From the NCBI GenBank assembly GCA_905181595.1, contig CAJIYI010000001.1, positions 1,083,938 through 1,147,937 of the forward strand: a stretch of 64,000 nt of DNA, given 5' to 3'. This DNA is from an uncultured SAR86 cluster bacterium. GTDB taxonomy: Bacteria > Pseudomonadota > Gammaproteobacteria > Magnimaribacterales > D2472. The position numbers and the translations under genes were made by a program. The notes beneath the pieces are model-generated. The model searched no databases, had not been told where the DNA came from, and saw only the letters and a program-made list of their open reading frames with translations. Shown here piece after piece: positions 1-9,210 of the stretch. Position 1 is the first letter of the stretch, and every line of letters starts with the position of its first letter.

Positions 1-869
1 CAAATAGAAGATATTATTTCTTCGGCTGCCTTTAATTGATTAATATCCTTAGAAGTTGGAACCAAAAGCACATCTGTTGCCCCAGCATCTTTGATCTCTA
101 GTAAAAATTCTTTTAAGTCTCTTTCAGTTCCAGCTAAGCCTGCAGTCTTTGAAAGTTCAGCGGCTAAATCTTCTCCCATCCAACCTAAATATCTATTAAG
201 GTGAATTTTAATATCTTGTCTAGAATTTTGACCCAAACCAAACCAAAAACTAGTGACAAGTCTAGGAGATTTTTTGGAATCTGCAAAAGCGTTTACGACT
301 CTATTGAAAGAATCTTTGATTTCTTCTATGTCAGCATTGAAAGAAAAGCCAGCCAAACCGTCTGAATAATCTGCTGCCATCTCCATGGCTTTTGGTCCGA
401 CAGCACCCGCAAGAATCTCAGGACCTTTCGCCGAAAAAAGTTCTGGCCCTAATTCTGAATGAATATCTTTAGACCAAATAGACTGCATAGTTTTTACTTT
501 TTCAGCAAGCAATCTCCATCTCCTATGTGACCAATTAGCACCTATGGCTTCATAGTCTTCCTCTCTTCCACCTACGCCAACCCCTAAAGTAAACCGTCCT
601 TCAGAAAGCATATCAATTGTTGCAAATTGTTTGGCGCTCAGCACAGGATCATGCATTGTGAGAACAGATATAGTTGCAATAATTTCTACCCTATTTGTCC
701 ATGCAGCTACAGCACTTAAGGTAGAAATAAATTCAGGATTTGAAAAAAGAATTCTTTCTCCTAGTGCAATATGCGACCAAGGCCCTTGATCAATTTGTTT
801 AGTCCATGCTTCTAAATCTTTGCGAGTTAAGCCTGGCTCCATGACCGGGAGGGTCATGCCTATTTTCAT
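1..869 (-). CDS. LLM-class flavin-dependent oxidoreductase, C-terminus cut by window edge
   Basis: The reading frame opens with ATG at 869 ([14 protein letters not shown]) and runs to the window edge without a stop, giving about 289 residues. That is close to the usual length of luciferase-like monooxygenases. Visible family features are the start of the TIM barrel, the segment [15 protein letters not shown] near residue 100, and [21 protein letters not shown] near residue 150. The family uses reduced FMN or F420; which one applies cannot be told here. Its ATG overlaps the upstream hsaF stop (ATGA), so it is translationally coupled to the steroid block. The M. tuberculosis cholesterol region also carries an LLM oxidoreductase (Rv3520c), but a shared role is only a guess. 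Confidence 0.8.
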   Translation of the reverse strand, partial: MKIGMTLPVMEPGLTRKDLEAWTKQIDQGPWSHIALGERILFSNPEFISTLSAVAAWTNRVEIIATISVLTMHDPVLSAKQFATIDMLSEGRFTLGVGVGGREEDYEAIGANWSHRRWRLLAEKVKTMQSIWSKDIHSELGPELFSAKGPEILAGAVGPKAMEMAADYSDGLAGFSFNADIEEIKDSFNRVVNAFADSKKSPRLVTSFWFGLGQNSRQDIKIHLNRYLGWMGEDLAAELSKTAGLAGTERDLKEFLLEIKDAGATDVLLVPTSKDINQLKAAEEIISSI

Positions 870-1885
870 GATTCAGATTTCTTTTTGATTAGATCTAAAG
901 CCACATCAACAATCATGTCTTCTTGACCGCCAACCATTTTTCTTTTTCCAAGCTCAACTAAGATTTCTCTTGTATCTAGATCATAAGTTTCAGCTGCTGA
1001 TTCTGCATGCCTTAAAAATGAAGAATAAACTCCAGCATAGCCAAGAGTGAGCGTTTCACGATCAACTCTCACTGGCCTATCTTGCAGGGGCCTTACCAGC
1101 TCTTCTGCAGCATCCATTAATTTGAATAAATCAGTTCCATGAGACCACCCCAAGCGATCAATGGCTGCAATAAAGACCTCTAAAGGTGCATTTCCAGCCC
1201 CAGCGCCCATTCCAGCTAAACTGGCATCAACACGATCAGCTCCATTCTCAACAGCAACTATTGAGTTAGCTACGCCCAAGGAGAGATTATGATGCGCATG
1301 CATGCCTGTTTGAGTTTCTGGTTTTAGTTCTTGTTTAAAAGCTTGAAATCTTTCTGCCACATCCGTCATGCTCAAAGCACCACCGGAATCCACAACATAA
1401 ACACATTCTGCTCCATAGGACTCCATTAGCTTTGCCTGGGCTGCTAAGTTGGATGGGGAGGTCATATGAGACATCATTAAAAATCCAATAGTATCCATGC
1501 CCAACTCTCTCGCAAACTCAATGTGCTGCCTAGAGACATCTGCTTCAGTGCAATGTGTTGCTACGCGAACAGACCTAACTCCTAAGTCCCAAGCCCATTT
1601 TAAATCCTCTTTAATTGCTATGCCTGGCAAAATCAAAGTAGTTAATTTTGCGTGCTGAAGATTCTCTGCAACTGCCCCAATCCATTCTTGATCAGTGTGA
1701 GCTCCAAAGCCGTAATTAAATGAAGATCCAGACAACCCATCTCCGTGAGCAACTTCAATTGCATCAACTTTAGCCTCGTCAAGAGCTTTGGCTATTTCGA
1801 CTACATGATCAAGACCATATTGATGTCGTATGGCATGCATTCCATCTCTCAAAGTTACATCTTGTATGTATATTTTTTTTGTCAT
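866..1885 (-). CDS. hsaF: 4-hydroxy-2-oxovalerate aldolase (HsaF/TesG type)
   Basis: Cleaves 4-hydroxy-2-oxo acids to pyruvate and an aldehyde, the last carbon-carbon cleavage of the meta-cleavage route. The 339-residue length matches DmpG/HsaF. The N-terminal motif [16 protein letters not shown] carries the conserved catalytic Arg and Asp, and [15 protein letters not shown] near residue 200 supplies the metal-binding histidines. The C-terminal domain continues to LIKKKSES. It overlaps hsaG upstream (ATGA at 1882-1885), as expected for enzymes that form a channelling aldolase-dehydrogenase complex. In steroid degraders the substrate is 4-hydroxy-2-oxohexanoate; the context supports that over the aromatic-pathway substrate, but sequence alone does not prove it. 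Confidence 0.93.
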   Translation of the reverse strand: MTKKIYIQDVTLRDGMHAIRHQYGLDHVVEIAKALDEAKVDAIEVAHGDGLSGSSFNYGFGAHTDQEWIGAVAENLQHAKLTTLILPGIAIKEDLKWAWDLGVRSVRVATHCTEADVSRQHIEFARELGMDTIGFLMMSHMTSPSNLAAQAKLMESYGAECVYVVDSGGALSMTDVAERFQAFKQELKPETQTGMHAHHNLSLGVANSIVAVENGADRVDASLAGMGAGAGNAPLEVFIAAIDRLGWSHGTDLFKLMDAAEELVRPLQDRPVRVDRETLTLGYAGVYSSFLRHAESAAETYDLDTREILVELGKRKMVGGQEDMIVDVALDLIKKKSES

Positions 1886-2805
1886 GAGCTTAGTTTAATT
1901 AATTCTTCTGCTGTGCCCATTGCCGCGGAGGTCATAATATCTAAATTGCCAGCGTATTTTGGAAGGTAATGGCCTGCCCCCTCTACTTCAAGAAAAATAG
2001 ATGCTTTTAGCCCCTCAAATTCTCCGTATCCAGGAATTGCACAGGGATTATTTGAACCAAATCTTTCGAATTGAACCTCTTGCTTCAAACGATAGCCTGG
2101 CACATATGCTTGAACCTTCGCCACCATTGACTCAACGCTCTCTTTGACCTTGTCTTGGTCGATAGGATCGCATAATGTAAAAACCGTATTGCGCATGAGA
2201 AGAGGTGGCTCGGCTGGATTAAGAACAATAATAGCTTTTGCTTTATCTGCTCCACCTACTTTTTCTAGACCAAGAGCGGTAGTTTGAGTGAACTCATCAA
2301 TGTTTGCTCGTGTTCCCGGTCCTGCTGATTTTGAAGACACAGAAGCAACAATCTCAGCATATCTAACGCTCGAGACTTGATTGACTGCAGCAACCATTGG
2401 AATAGTTGCCTGACCACCGCAAGTAACCATATTTACATTCTGGGCCTGCAAATGCTCTGAAAGATTTACAACAGGCACACAATATGGGCCTATGGCTGCT
2501 GGGGTTAGATCAATCATTTGTTTGCCATCTTTCGAAATTAGATCGTGATGCATCTGATGCGCACCAGCAGATGTAGCATCAAAAAATATTTGAGTATCGG
2601 AATATTCAGGCATCTCCATAAATCCTTGCAAGCCTGTTGAAGAAGTTGCGATATTCATTGTGCTCGCCATTGCTAAACCTTCAGACTCTGGATCAATGCC
2701 AATGACACCAATTAAGTTAAGCGACTTTGATGTATTTGCAATTTTTAACATTAAATCAGTTCCAATATTTCCAGAACCAATAATCGCGCAGTTAGTTTTT
2801 TCCAT
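1882..2805 (-). CDS. hsaG: Acylating acetaldehyde/propionaldehyde dehydrogenase (HsaG/TesF type)
   Basis: Oxidises the aldehyde released by the aldolase to its CoA ester with NAD+. The 307-residue length is normal for the DmpF/HsaG family. The N-terminal Rossmann motif is [15 protein letters not shown], and the catalytic cysteine lies in [12 protein letters not shown] near residue 130. The conserved [22 protein letters not shown] and [13 protein letters not shown] segments follow. It is coupled by ATGA overlap to hsaF and lies 2 bases downstream of hsaE. In the steroid pathway the aldehyde is propanal and the product propionyl-CoA; this is inferred from the neighbouring hsaC and hsaD. Confidence 0.93.
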   Translation of the reverse strand: MEKTNCAIIGSGNIGTDLMLKIANTSKSLNLIGVIGIDPESEGLAMASTMNIATSSTGLQGFMEMPEYSDTQIFFDATSAGAHQMHHDLISKDGKQMIDLTPAAIGPYCVPVVNLSEHLQAQNVNMVTCGGQATIPMVAAVNQVSSVRYAEIVASVSSKSAGPGTRANIDEFTQTTALGLEKVGGADKAKAIIVLNPAEPPLLMRNTVFTLCDPIDQDKVKESVESMVAKVQAYVPGYRLKQEVQFERFGSNNPCAIPGYGEFEGLKASIFLEVEGAGHYLPKYAGNLDIMTSAAMGTAEELIKLSS

Positions 2806-2807
2806 AG

Positions 2808-3593
2808 TTATATAAAGTTAATTTCACAAGTTCCAACACCCTTTAATTCCATAGAGAATTTATCTCCAGCTTTTGCTGGTTCAAGTGGGACCAAGGATCC
2901 AGATAGAATAATCTCTCCTTTTAACAAGGGAATATCGTATTCTCCAAGAGTATTGGCAAGCCAAGCAACTGCCTGAGCTGGATGACCTTGAACAGCTGAG
3001 CCTTTTCCTTCAGAAAGAAATTCACCATTCTTGATAACCTCAACTGATAGCTCTTCCATTGAAAACTTTTCAGGAGAACATGCGCCCTCTCCCAAAACAA
3101 AGATTCCGCATGAAGCGTTATCAGCAACTGTATCTTGAATTTTAATATTCCAATTTTCTATGCGTGAATCTACAATCTCAAAACATGGAAGAATTTTATC
3201 TGTGGCAGCAATAACATCCTCTTTGGAGATTCCTGGACCCAAAAGATCTTCTTTTAAGATAAAAGCAATTTCTGCTTCAGCTCTAGGTTGAATTAAAGAA
3301 TCCTCAATGGAAAAAGATGACCTATTTTGAACTCTCATGGTATCGGTTAAAAAACCAAAATCTGGCTGATCAACTCCCAGCATTTCTTGAACCACTGAGC
3401 TTGTTACACCAATTTTTTTTCCAACAACTTTCTCTCCACTAGACTCTCTTAAGGAAAGAAATTTTCTAGAAATTTGATACGCATCATTAATATCAATTTC
3501 TGGATACCTATCTGTGAGAGGTTGAATGATCTTTTGTTGATTTAATGCATCAAAAAGTTCGGATGCTATGTCATTGATAGTTTGGAGATTCAT
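2808..3593 (-). CDS. hsaE: 2-hydroxypenta/hexa-2,4-dienoate hydratase (HsaE/TesE type)
   Basis: Hydrates the 2-hydroxydienoate released by HsaD to a 4-hydroxy-2-oxo acid. The 261-residue length is typical of the MhpD/HsaE hydratase family. Visible conserved blocks are [37 protein letters not shown] with its metal-binding glutamates, and [11 protein letters not shown]. The C-terminal half contains [20 protein letters not shown], where the family has its substrate loop. It sits 3 bases from hsaD and 2 bases from hsaG, in the order D-E-G-F. 2-oxo-3-hexenedioate decarboxylase is a related alternative, but the neighbouring aldolase and dehydrogenase favour the hydratase. Confidence 0.92.
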   Translation of the reverse strand: MNLQTINDIASELFDALNQQKIIQPLTDRYPEIDINDAYQISRKFLSLRESSGEKVVGKKIGVTSSVVQEMLGVDQPDFGFLTDTMRVQNRSSFSIEDSLIQPRAEAEIAFILKEDLLGPGISKEDVIAATDKILPCFEIVDSRIENWNIKIQDTVADNASCGIFVLGEGACSPEKFSMEELSVEVIKNGEFLSEGKGSAVQGHPAQAVAWLANTLGEYDIPLLKGEIILSGSLVPLEPAKAGDKFSMELKGVGTCEINFI

Positions 3594-3596
3594 GGC

Positions 3597-4406
3597 CTAG
3601 CTTGAAAGAAAATTTATGCATGCATTGTTAAATATCTCTTCTTTTTCAATCATCACCCAATGACCGCATTGACTAAACAGCATGATTTGAGCGTTTGGAC
3701 AGTTCTGTCCAATTTTCATAGAACCGGACACCGGAATAAATTGATCGTTAACTCCCCAGAATGCCAGAATTGGTTGAGTAAGATTATGAAGATCATTCTC
3801 CATATTAGGAATTGCCATTGTTGCTAGAACTTGAGAATTCATCAAAGGAAGAATCTCCATTCTTTCTTGCACCATTTCTTCGGTAATTATGGATGCGTCA
3901 TAGGGAAATAAGCCTAGAAGGCCTTCAATTTTCTCTTGATTCATGTCTCCGCCTAAAAAATCCGCTAATAATTTTTTAATTCCAGGCATTTCGTTATATA
4001 CGGCCATCTCTTCAACACCACCAGGTGCCATTAATATTAAATTTTTAACTCTGTCTGGGTGGTTAAGACCGAGACCAATAGAAAGTGCTCCGCCCAGACT
4101 ATTGCCAATCAACGAAAAAGTATCAACTCCCAATGCATCAAGAAGCTCGATAATTTTTTGATTGAAGTAATCCATAGAATAGATAACATCTTCAGGCTTG
4201 CTAGAAAATCCATACCCCGGAAGGTCAGGCAAAATGACTCTGAAGCCTGCTGCTTTTAGTGCGCTAAAGTTATTTTTAAAATTCGTATGTCCAGATGCAC
4301 CGGTTCCACTGCCATGCAATAAAACCACAACCTCTCCCTCACCTTCATCGTAAAAATGAAAGCGGAAATTTTCCTGGACATCTAGATATTGACCTTTGGG
4401 AATCAT
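3597..4406 (-). CDS. hsaD: Meta-cleavage product hydrolase (HsaD/TesD type)
   Basis: Alpha/beta hydrolase that cuts the carbon-carbon bond of the ring-opened meta-cleavage product. In steroid degraders it splits 4,9-DSHA into HIP (rings C/D) and 2-hydroxyhexa-2,4-dienoate. The oxyanion segment is LLHGSGTGASG, the nucleophile is Ser103 in GNSLGG, the acid is Asp221 in GVNDQFIP, and the base is His249 in QCGHWVMIEKEEIFN. That last motif is characteristic of BphD/HsaD enzymes. The 269-residue length is normal. Together with hsaC it links the meta-cleavage genes to the HIP genes upstream, which would use its second product. Confidence 0.92.
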   Translation of the reverse strand: MIPKGQYLDVQENFRFHFYDEGEGEVVVLLHGSGTGASGHTNFKNNFSALKAAGFRVILPDLPGYGFSSKPEDVIYSMDYFNQKIIELLDALGVDTFSLIGNSLGGALSIGLGLNHPDRVKNLILMAPGGVEEMAVYNEMPGIKKLLADFLGGDMNQEKIEGLLGLFPYDASIITEEMVQERMEILPLMNSQVLATMAIPNMENDLHNLTQPILAFWGVNDQFIPVSGSMKIGQNCPNAQIMLFSQCGHWVMIEKEEIFNNACINFLSS

Positions 4407-4410
4407 GAAA

Positions 4411-5757
4411 TTAAATCTTTGTAAGAGTTATCGGTAATCCATCAACGGGGCGAGGCAAATGAACATGCATAAAGGCTGGATCATAACCTGGACGAAGTGT
4501 TACTTTGTAGTTTTTCAAAAGTCTGAATAAATATAACTTCGCATTCATTAGCGCAAAATGCATGCCAATACATTTATGAGCACCGCCACCAAATGGGACG
4601 TAGCTAAAACCATGCCTTTTATGTTCAGCTCTTTCTGGAGAAAACCTCATCGGGTCAAACTCTAATGGATTAGACCACCACTCTTCCATCCGATGAGTAA
4701 ACGGTGGGCTCAGCATAATCATTGTATTTGCAGGAATGTCGTAACCATTCACATGAACATCCCGAGTGGTTCTTCTGTTTAAGATCATTACAGACGGGTA
4801 GAATCTTAAGGTTTCTTGAAACACATATTCTGTTAATTTCATCTCAGCCACATCATCAAAAGTGGGCATTTCATTTTTAATACTAAAAATTTCATTCCTA
4901 ACCTTATCTTGCCACTCTGGATTTTTACCTAAGTAATAAAGAATATTGGTTAAAGCGCTTGTAGTAGTATCGAATGCTGCAAACAATAAGAATGCCATGT
5001 GCCCATCGATATCTTCATCATTTAGATATTCACCGTCCTCATCTTGCGCATTGCAATAACGAGTAAACATATCTTGTCCATCTGTGCCTCTGCGCAGTGG
5101 AATATTTACTTTAAAAAATTGCCTAAGCTCCTCTCTGGCTTTCAGTGATTTGCTAAAAGTTGTAAATGGGATGTTGTAAGGTAGAGGAGTAATTAAACCC
5201 TTATTAATTGTTTCAAAGATGTAATTTAGTCTTTGAGCCTCTGGGCTCTTTTCATCCAAGCCTATAAAAACTCTTGCGGCCACATCCATTAGAGTTGTTT
5301 GAATGGTGTCATAAAAAATAAACTCTTCGTTCACTGGCATGGCTTGAATTCTTCTTTCTTGAATGGGATTGAGCATCTCAACATAGGTTTTTAATGCATC
5401 ATTTTTAAAAGCTGGCTGGGAAGCTCTTCTTGTTCTCTTATGCTTCTTGTCATCTCTAATCAGCATGCCTTCAGGATACAAAGTACCCAAAGAGCTACCG
5501 TATCCGCCGGCAGAGCTAAAATTACCCTTAGGATCAAAGAGAGCTGCCTCGTTAAACTCTGGGCCTAAGCACATCAATATTCTTTGATTTTTAACCATGT
5601 CTAAACGAGAGACAGGGCCAAATCGCTCATAGTGGTCGTTGCAAAATGCAAGAGTGTCTTTAACTAAATCAATAGTCTTACCTAAAAAAGGTAGTCCATA
5701 CTCTCCCGGGAATTGAGAAAGATTTCGATTGTCTGGTGCTAGTTTAGTATTTGACAT
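4411..5757 (-). CDS. Cytochrome P450
   Basis: Haem-thiolate monooxygenase of 448 residues, with no obvious membrane anchor. The I-helix oxygen-binding motif is AAFDTT (260-265), the K-helix ExxR is ETLR (315-318), and the haem-binding loop is FGGGAHKCIG with the axial Cys at 396. The N-terminus GEYGLPFLGKTIDLVKD resembles CYP120/CYP26/CYP51-like proteins rather than the CYP125/CYP142 steroid side-chain hydroxylases. A good ribosome site (AAGGAG) precedes the ATG. It lies between the HIP/SDR genes and hsaD in the same run. A hydroxylation of a steroid or isoprenoid substrate is a fair guess; the actual substrate is unknown, and the redox partner is not in the window. Confidence 0.92.
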   Translation of the reverse strand: MSNTKLAPDNRNLSQFPGEYGLPFLGKTIDLVKDTLAFCNDHYERFGPVSRLDMVKNQRILMCLGPEFNEAALFDPKGNFSSAGGYGSSLGTLYPEGMLIRDDKKHKRTRRASQPAFKNDALKTYVEMLNPIQERRIQAMPVNEEFIFYDTIQTTLMDVAARVFIGLDEKSPEAQRLNYIFETINKGLITPLPYNIPFTTFSKSLKAREELRQFFKVNIPLRRGTDGQDMFTRYCNAQDEDGEYLNDEDIDGHMAFLLFAAFDTTTSALTNILYYLGKNPEWQDKVRNEIFSIKNEMPTFDDVAEMKLTEYVFQETLRFYPSVMILNRRTTRDVHVNGYDIPANTMIMLSPPFTHRMEEWWSNPLEFDPMRFSPERAEHKRHGFSYVPFGGGAHKCIGMHFALMNAKLYLFRLLKNYKVTLRPGYDPAFMHVHLPRPVDGLPITLTKI

Positions 5758-5768
5758 AGATCTCCTTA

Positions 5769-6542
5769 TTATGAATTTTTACTTAATAATTTCCACCAGT
5801 AATTTGGGAAAAATCTTCGAATCCTAGTTGCATACAATGCATCAGGGGTGGGGAAGCAAATCACTTTGTCGGTTAATAAGTCTCTTTCTATTGCTGTTAC
5901 CACGTCCTCTGGGTTATTAAGAGTGCCTTTTTTCATTGCCTTGCTAATAGAACTAGGAGCATCAGTTTCATCAACAAATCTCATTAATGGAGTATCTGTC
6001 ATAGCTGGGCAAACCAATAAAACACGAATAGCTGTATCTTCTAATTCTTTGGCTAATATTTCTCCAAACATATTTACTGCAGCTTTTGAGGCACTATAAG
6101 CAGCCATATTTTCAACTGGGCAGGTACCTGCTATAGAGCCAAAAAGTATAATTTGCCCTTCATTTCTTTCGATCATTGCTGGAAGGATGCTGGTAATAAT
6201 ATTCACCGTGCCTTCGTAATTAATTCTCATCAAGGTATTAATGGAGTTGGCTGTTAAATCTGCCACTTTACCCATAGGCATAATTGCACCAGCATTAGTA
6301 ACGCGATCTATTGGGCCCACTTCACTTTGAACCTGTTGAACCATAGCTTGAACAGCATCATTATCAGAAAGATCACATGGAAATATTGAAATATTATTAG
6401 ATTCTTGCTTTAACTCATTCAAGCCATTTTCATTCACATCTACTGCAGCAACATGCACGCCATCTGCAGCCAATCTTTTAGCGGAAATCCTACCCATGCC
6501 ACTCGCAGCGCCGGTAACTAATGCAACTTTAATATCTGTCAA
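5769..6542 (-). CDS. SDR-family oxidoreductase with TTG start
   Basis: Short-chain dehydrogenase. From the TTG at 6542 the protein begins (M)TDIKVALVTGAASGMG, the classical Rossmann cofactor motif. The catalytic Ser lies in ILFGSIAGTCP and the YxxxK motif is YSASK. The TTG is preceded by AGGGGG at 6554-6549 with a 6-base spacer and falls just after the stop of the upstream EthD-like gene. A longer reading from an ATG at 6572 would overlap that gene and add MKKIKYRGHV, which no SDR needs. The C-terminus (YATRIRRFFPNYWWKLL) is basic and aromatic and could touch a membrane. The substrate is unknown; its position suggests a steroid-pathway alcohol or ketone. Confidence 0.85.
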   Translation of the reverse strand: MTDIKVALVTGAASGMGRISAKRLAADGVHVAAVDVNENGLNELKQESNNISIFPCDLSDNDAVQAMVQQVQSEVGPIDRVTNAGAIMPMGKVADLTANSINTLMRINYEGTVNIITSILPAMIERNEGQIILFGSIAGTCPVENMAAYSASKAAVNMFGEILAKELEDTAIRVLLVCPAMTDTPLMRFVDETDAPSSISKAMKKGTLNNPEDVVTAIERDLLTDKVICFPTPDALYATRIRRFFPNYWWKLLSKNS

Positions 6543-6552
6543 AACGTGCCCC

Positions 6553-7260
6553 CTATATTTTATTTTCTTCAATCATTCTATAACGACTTGTAGGAATTAC
6601 TTCAATCTTTTGAAAATCAATAAAACTGCTACAACTATCCATCATTAACTCAGTATTCTTTGAAAGTAACGCAGGATCATTTTCTGCATTATAAAAAATA
6701 GCCGGATTAGACATAGCTTCAGATGGAAAACATTCCTCTATAACGGCTATAAAATTTGGAGAATCTTTTTGAAGCGGCCTTACAACCGTATTTTGCACAT
6801 ATGTAAAATTTGATTGTGTCTCAATGGCAATGTTGGTGTGATGATGAGTCCAATGATCAAACCAGTCAAATGCACTCATATGAGCAGGTTTTTCTAGAAA
6901 AACAACTTGCGAGAACCCTTCACTTCTTTTGCCTAAATGATCTTTGCTCTCATCATCAAGAATTATTGACTCGCTAACAATAAAGCCTTCTACTTTTGAA
7001 GTTAGTGAACTAAGGATCGAGACAATCTGTTCTGAATAATAGTGACTTAATACTTTGATAAAAATTATCGCGTTGGGATTTTTAGGGTAGCTTGACTGCA
7101 CCAATGCCGCTGCTGCGTCGACATCCTCATCTGCAATATTGATCTGTAGATCATTAACCAAGGGTGCAAGGGTAACTGGTAAATCCACAAGAAGAGAGTC
7201 TTTAAACTTGTCTAAGGAATCAGGTTCCTTCTTCCATAATTTAAAAACAATTTTTTCCAT
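6553..7260 (-). CDS. EthD-domain-like protein of unknown function
   Basis: A 235-residue protein of the dimeric alpha-beta barrel kind. The recognisable segment is FLEKPAHMSAFDWFDHWTHHHTNIA (about 115-140), which resembles the EthD signature (F..W..H...HA) and then continues YVQNTVVRPL. The first hundred residues look like a diverged copy of the same fold (LVDLPVTLAPLVNDLQINI, IIFIKVLSHY), so a tandem two-domain arrangement is likely. There are no signal peptide or membrane segments. Its start directly abuts the ipdF stop. EthD-like proteins accompany P450s and CoA-ester pathways, but the role here is unknown. Confidence 0.7.
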   Translation of the reverse strand: MEKIVFKLWKKEPDSLDKFKDSLLVDLPVTLAPLVNDLQINIADEDVDAAAALVQSSYPKNPNAIIFIKVLSHYYSEQIVSILSSLTSKVEGFIVSESIILDDESKDHLGKRSEGFSQVVFLEKPAHMSAFDWFDHWTHHHTNIAIETQSNFTYVQNTVVRPLQKDSPNFIAVIEECFPSEAMSNPAIFYNAENDPALLSKNTELMMDSCSSFIDFQKIEVIPTSRYRMIEENKI

Positions 7261-8043
7261 TTAAGCTCTTTGAGATGAAACCGATATTACTTCGCCGGTC
7301 ATATAGGACGATAAGTCAGATGCTAAAAATAAAATTATATTTGCTACTTCCCATGGTTCAGCACCTCTTCCATAAGCTTCTTGAGAGGCCAAATTATCAA
7401 TGAGCTCTGAAGAACTAGTCTTAGCGAGATGGGGGTTCATGGCAAGGCTTGGCGCTACAGCATTAATTCTTATGCCATGCTCCACAGTCTCCATGGCAAC
7501 ACATCTCGTTAAAGCCATTACGCCTGCCTTTGCAGCAGCATAATGAGATTGACCGGCTTGTGCCCGCCATCCCAAAACAGAGGCATTGTTTACAATGACG
7601 CCCTGCGTTTCTTTTAAGATAGGAATAGCAGCTCTCATCATCTTCATGGCACCATTTAACGTTACATCCATTACTAAATTCCAAGCTTCATTGCTCATAG
7701 TTTCCAATGCAGATTCCCCACCCAAGCCAGCATTATTAATGACACCATCTAAATGACTATAACGAGCTAAGGCCTGTTTAAACATAGCGTCAATTTCTTC
7801 ATCAGAAGTAACATTGCAAAGACACCCATCAACCTCTCCTAAATTTAAATTCTGAAGATTTTCAATCGCCTGATCTAATCTGCCCTGATGAACGTCTGAG
7901 ATAAAAACATTTGCACCTTCTTCTAAAAATCTTTTTGCAGTTGAGAATCCAATGCCGGCGCCAGCAGAAGCAGTCAATAAGATATTTTTGCCAATAAATA
8001 AATTTCGACCTTCTGGGTATTTTGGATTCATTAAATTATTCAT
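7261..8043 (-). CDS. ipdF: SDR dehydrogenase of the HIP pathway (IpdF type)
   Basis: The chosen ATG at 8043 (MNNLMNPKYPEG, 260 residues) overlaps the thiolase stop as ATGA. An upstream reading from 8091 would only add thiolase-shadow sequence. The cofactor motif is TASAGAGIG and the catalytic residues are Ser155 (VNNASVLGWRAQ), Tyr168 and Lys172 (SHYAAAKAGVMALTRC). The segments GRGAEPWEVANIILFLASD and SSYMTGEVISVSSQ closely match what I recall of M. tuberculosis IpdF (Rv3559c). That enzyme acts on the 5-hydroxy group of the HIP-CoA intermediate. The assignment is firm to family level; the exact hydroxy substrate is carried over from the family. Confidence 0.88.
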   Translation of the reverse strand: MNNLMNPKYPEGRNLFIGKNILLTASAGAGIGFSTAKRFLEEGANVFISDVHQGRLDQAIENLQNLNLGEVDGCLCNVTSDEEIDAMFKQALARYSHLDGVINNAGLGGESALETMSNEAWNLVMDVTLNGAMKMMRAAIPILKETQGVIVNNASVLGWRAQAGQSHYAAAKAGVMALTRCVAMETVEHGIRINAVAPSLAMNPHLAKTSSSELIDNLASQEAYGRGAEPWEVANIILFLASDLSSYMTGEVISVSSQRA

Positions 8044-9194
8044 GAGCAGTTCTCTAAAATAGTAACATTTGCCTGACCGCCACCCTCGCACATTGTTTGC
8101 AAGCCATAGCGAATTCCATCTCTTTTCATTGAATGTATCATGGTTGTCATAAGTCTTGCTCCAGTAGCCCCAAGAGGATGACCAAGAGCTATAGCGCCAC
8201 CATTAATATTAATTTGATCCATCGGATATTGCATTTCTTTTTGCCATGCCATTGCGACAGATGCAAAAGCTTCGTTAATTTCCACTATGCCAATATCATT
8301 GAGGCTGATTCCTGATTTCTTGATAGCATATTCAGTTGCAGGCATTGGTGCGGTGAGCATCCAAATTGGATCGTCTGCTCGAACACTAATATGAGCAATG
8401 CGGGCCAATGGAGTGAGGTTATGCTCTTTAAGAATTTTTTCAGACACTATTAGTATTGCAGAGGAAGCATCAGCATTTTGTGATGAGATTGCAGCAGTAA
8501 TGTCATGCCCTTCAATTATGGGATTGAGTGATGCCATTTTCTCTAATGATGTTTCAGCTCTGGGAGTCTCATCGGTATGAAAATCGCCAATTGGGACAAT
8601 TTCATCTACAAAATGTTTAGCATTAATTGCTCGCATTGCTTTTTGATGGCTCTCAAAAGCGAAACTCTCCATTTCTGCTCTGGAAATTTTCCACTTCTCT
8701 GCAATCATTTGCGCAGAATTAAACTGACTTACTTCTTGGTTGCCGTATCGCTTTACCCATCCAGTCGAGCCAGAAAAAGGGTCATCGAAACCTAGGGCTT
8801 GACCAGCCAACATGGCATAAGAAATTGGAATCATGTTCATGTTTTGCACCCCACCTGCAATCACAACATCAGCAGTGCCTGACATAATGGCTTGAGTGGC
8901 AAAATGGACAGCTTGTTGAGATGAGCCGCATTGACGGTCAACAGTTGTCCCAGGAACGTGTTCAGGTAGACCTGCTGCTAGCCAGCAAGTTCTGGCAATA
9001 TCGCCAGCTTGAGGTCCTACAGTATCAACGCATCCAAAAATAACATCCTCAACTAGCCCAGGATCTAGGTCCACTCTATCAAATGTAGCCGAAAGAATTG
9101 CAGCCCCTAGGTCTGCAGGATGCATGCTAGATAAGGAACCTTTCTTCTTTCCTATTGGGGTTCTTAAAGCACTGACAATGTATGCATCTTGCAT
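8040..9194 (-). CDS. fadA6: Thiolase of steroid ring C/D degradation (FadA6 type)
   Basis: Acetyl-CoA acyltransferase of 384 residues. The nucleophilic Cys89 lies in VDRQCGSSQQAVHFA, NEAFA forms part of the active site, His339 sits in ALGHPLGATGAR and the second cysteine, Cys369, in MCEGGGQANVTIL. In the HIP pathway FadA6 cleaves the beta-keto thioester that IpdAB produces. Its placement between ipdF and a pair of acyl-CoA dehydrogenases mirrors the Rv3556c neighbourhood. A general beta-oxidation thiolase cannot be excluded on sequence, but no FadB partner is nearby. A ribosome site AGAGGAAAAT precedes the ATG. Confidence 0.88.
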   Translation of the reverse strand: MQDAYIVSALRTPIGKKKGSLSSMHPADLGAAILSATFDRVDLDPGLVEDVIFGCVDTVGPQAGDIARTCWLAAGLPEHVPGTTVDRQCGSSQQAVHFATQAIMSGTADVVIAGGVQNMNMIPISYAMLAGQALGFDDPFSGSTGWVKRYGNQEVSQFNSAQMIAEKWKISRAEMESFAFESHQKAMRAINAKHFVDEIVPIGDFHTDETPRAETSLEKMASLNPIIEGHDITAAISSQNADASSAILIVSEKILKEHNLTPLARIAHISVRADDPIWMLTAPMPATEYAIKKSGISLNDIGIVEINEAFASVAMAWQKEMQYPMDQININGGAIALGHPLGATGARLMTTMIHSMKRDGIRYGLQTMCEGGGQANVTILENCS

Positions 9195-9210
9195 AATATT
9201 TTCCTCTTAT

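Noticed and set aside
6543-6572. ATG at 6572 as the start of the SDR gene
   Set aside because: It would overlap the EthD-like gene by 20 bases, whereas TTG at 6542 has AGGGGG at ideal spacing and gives the normal SDR N-terminus.
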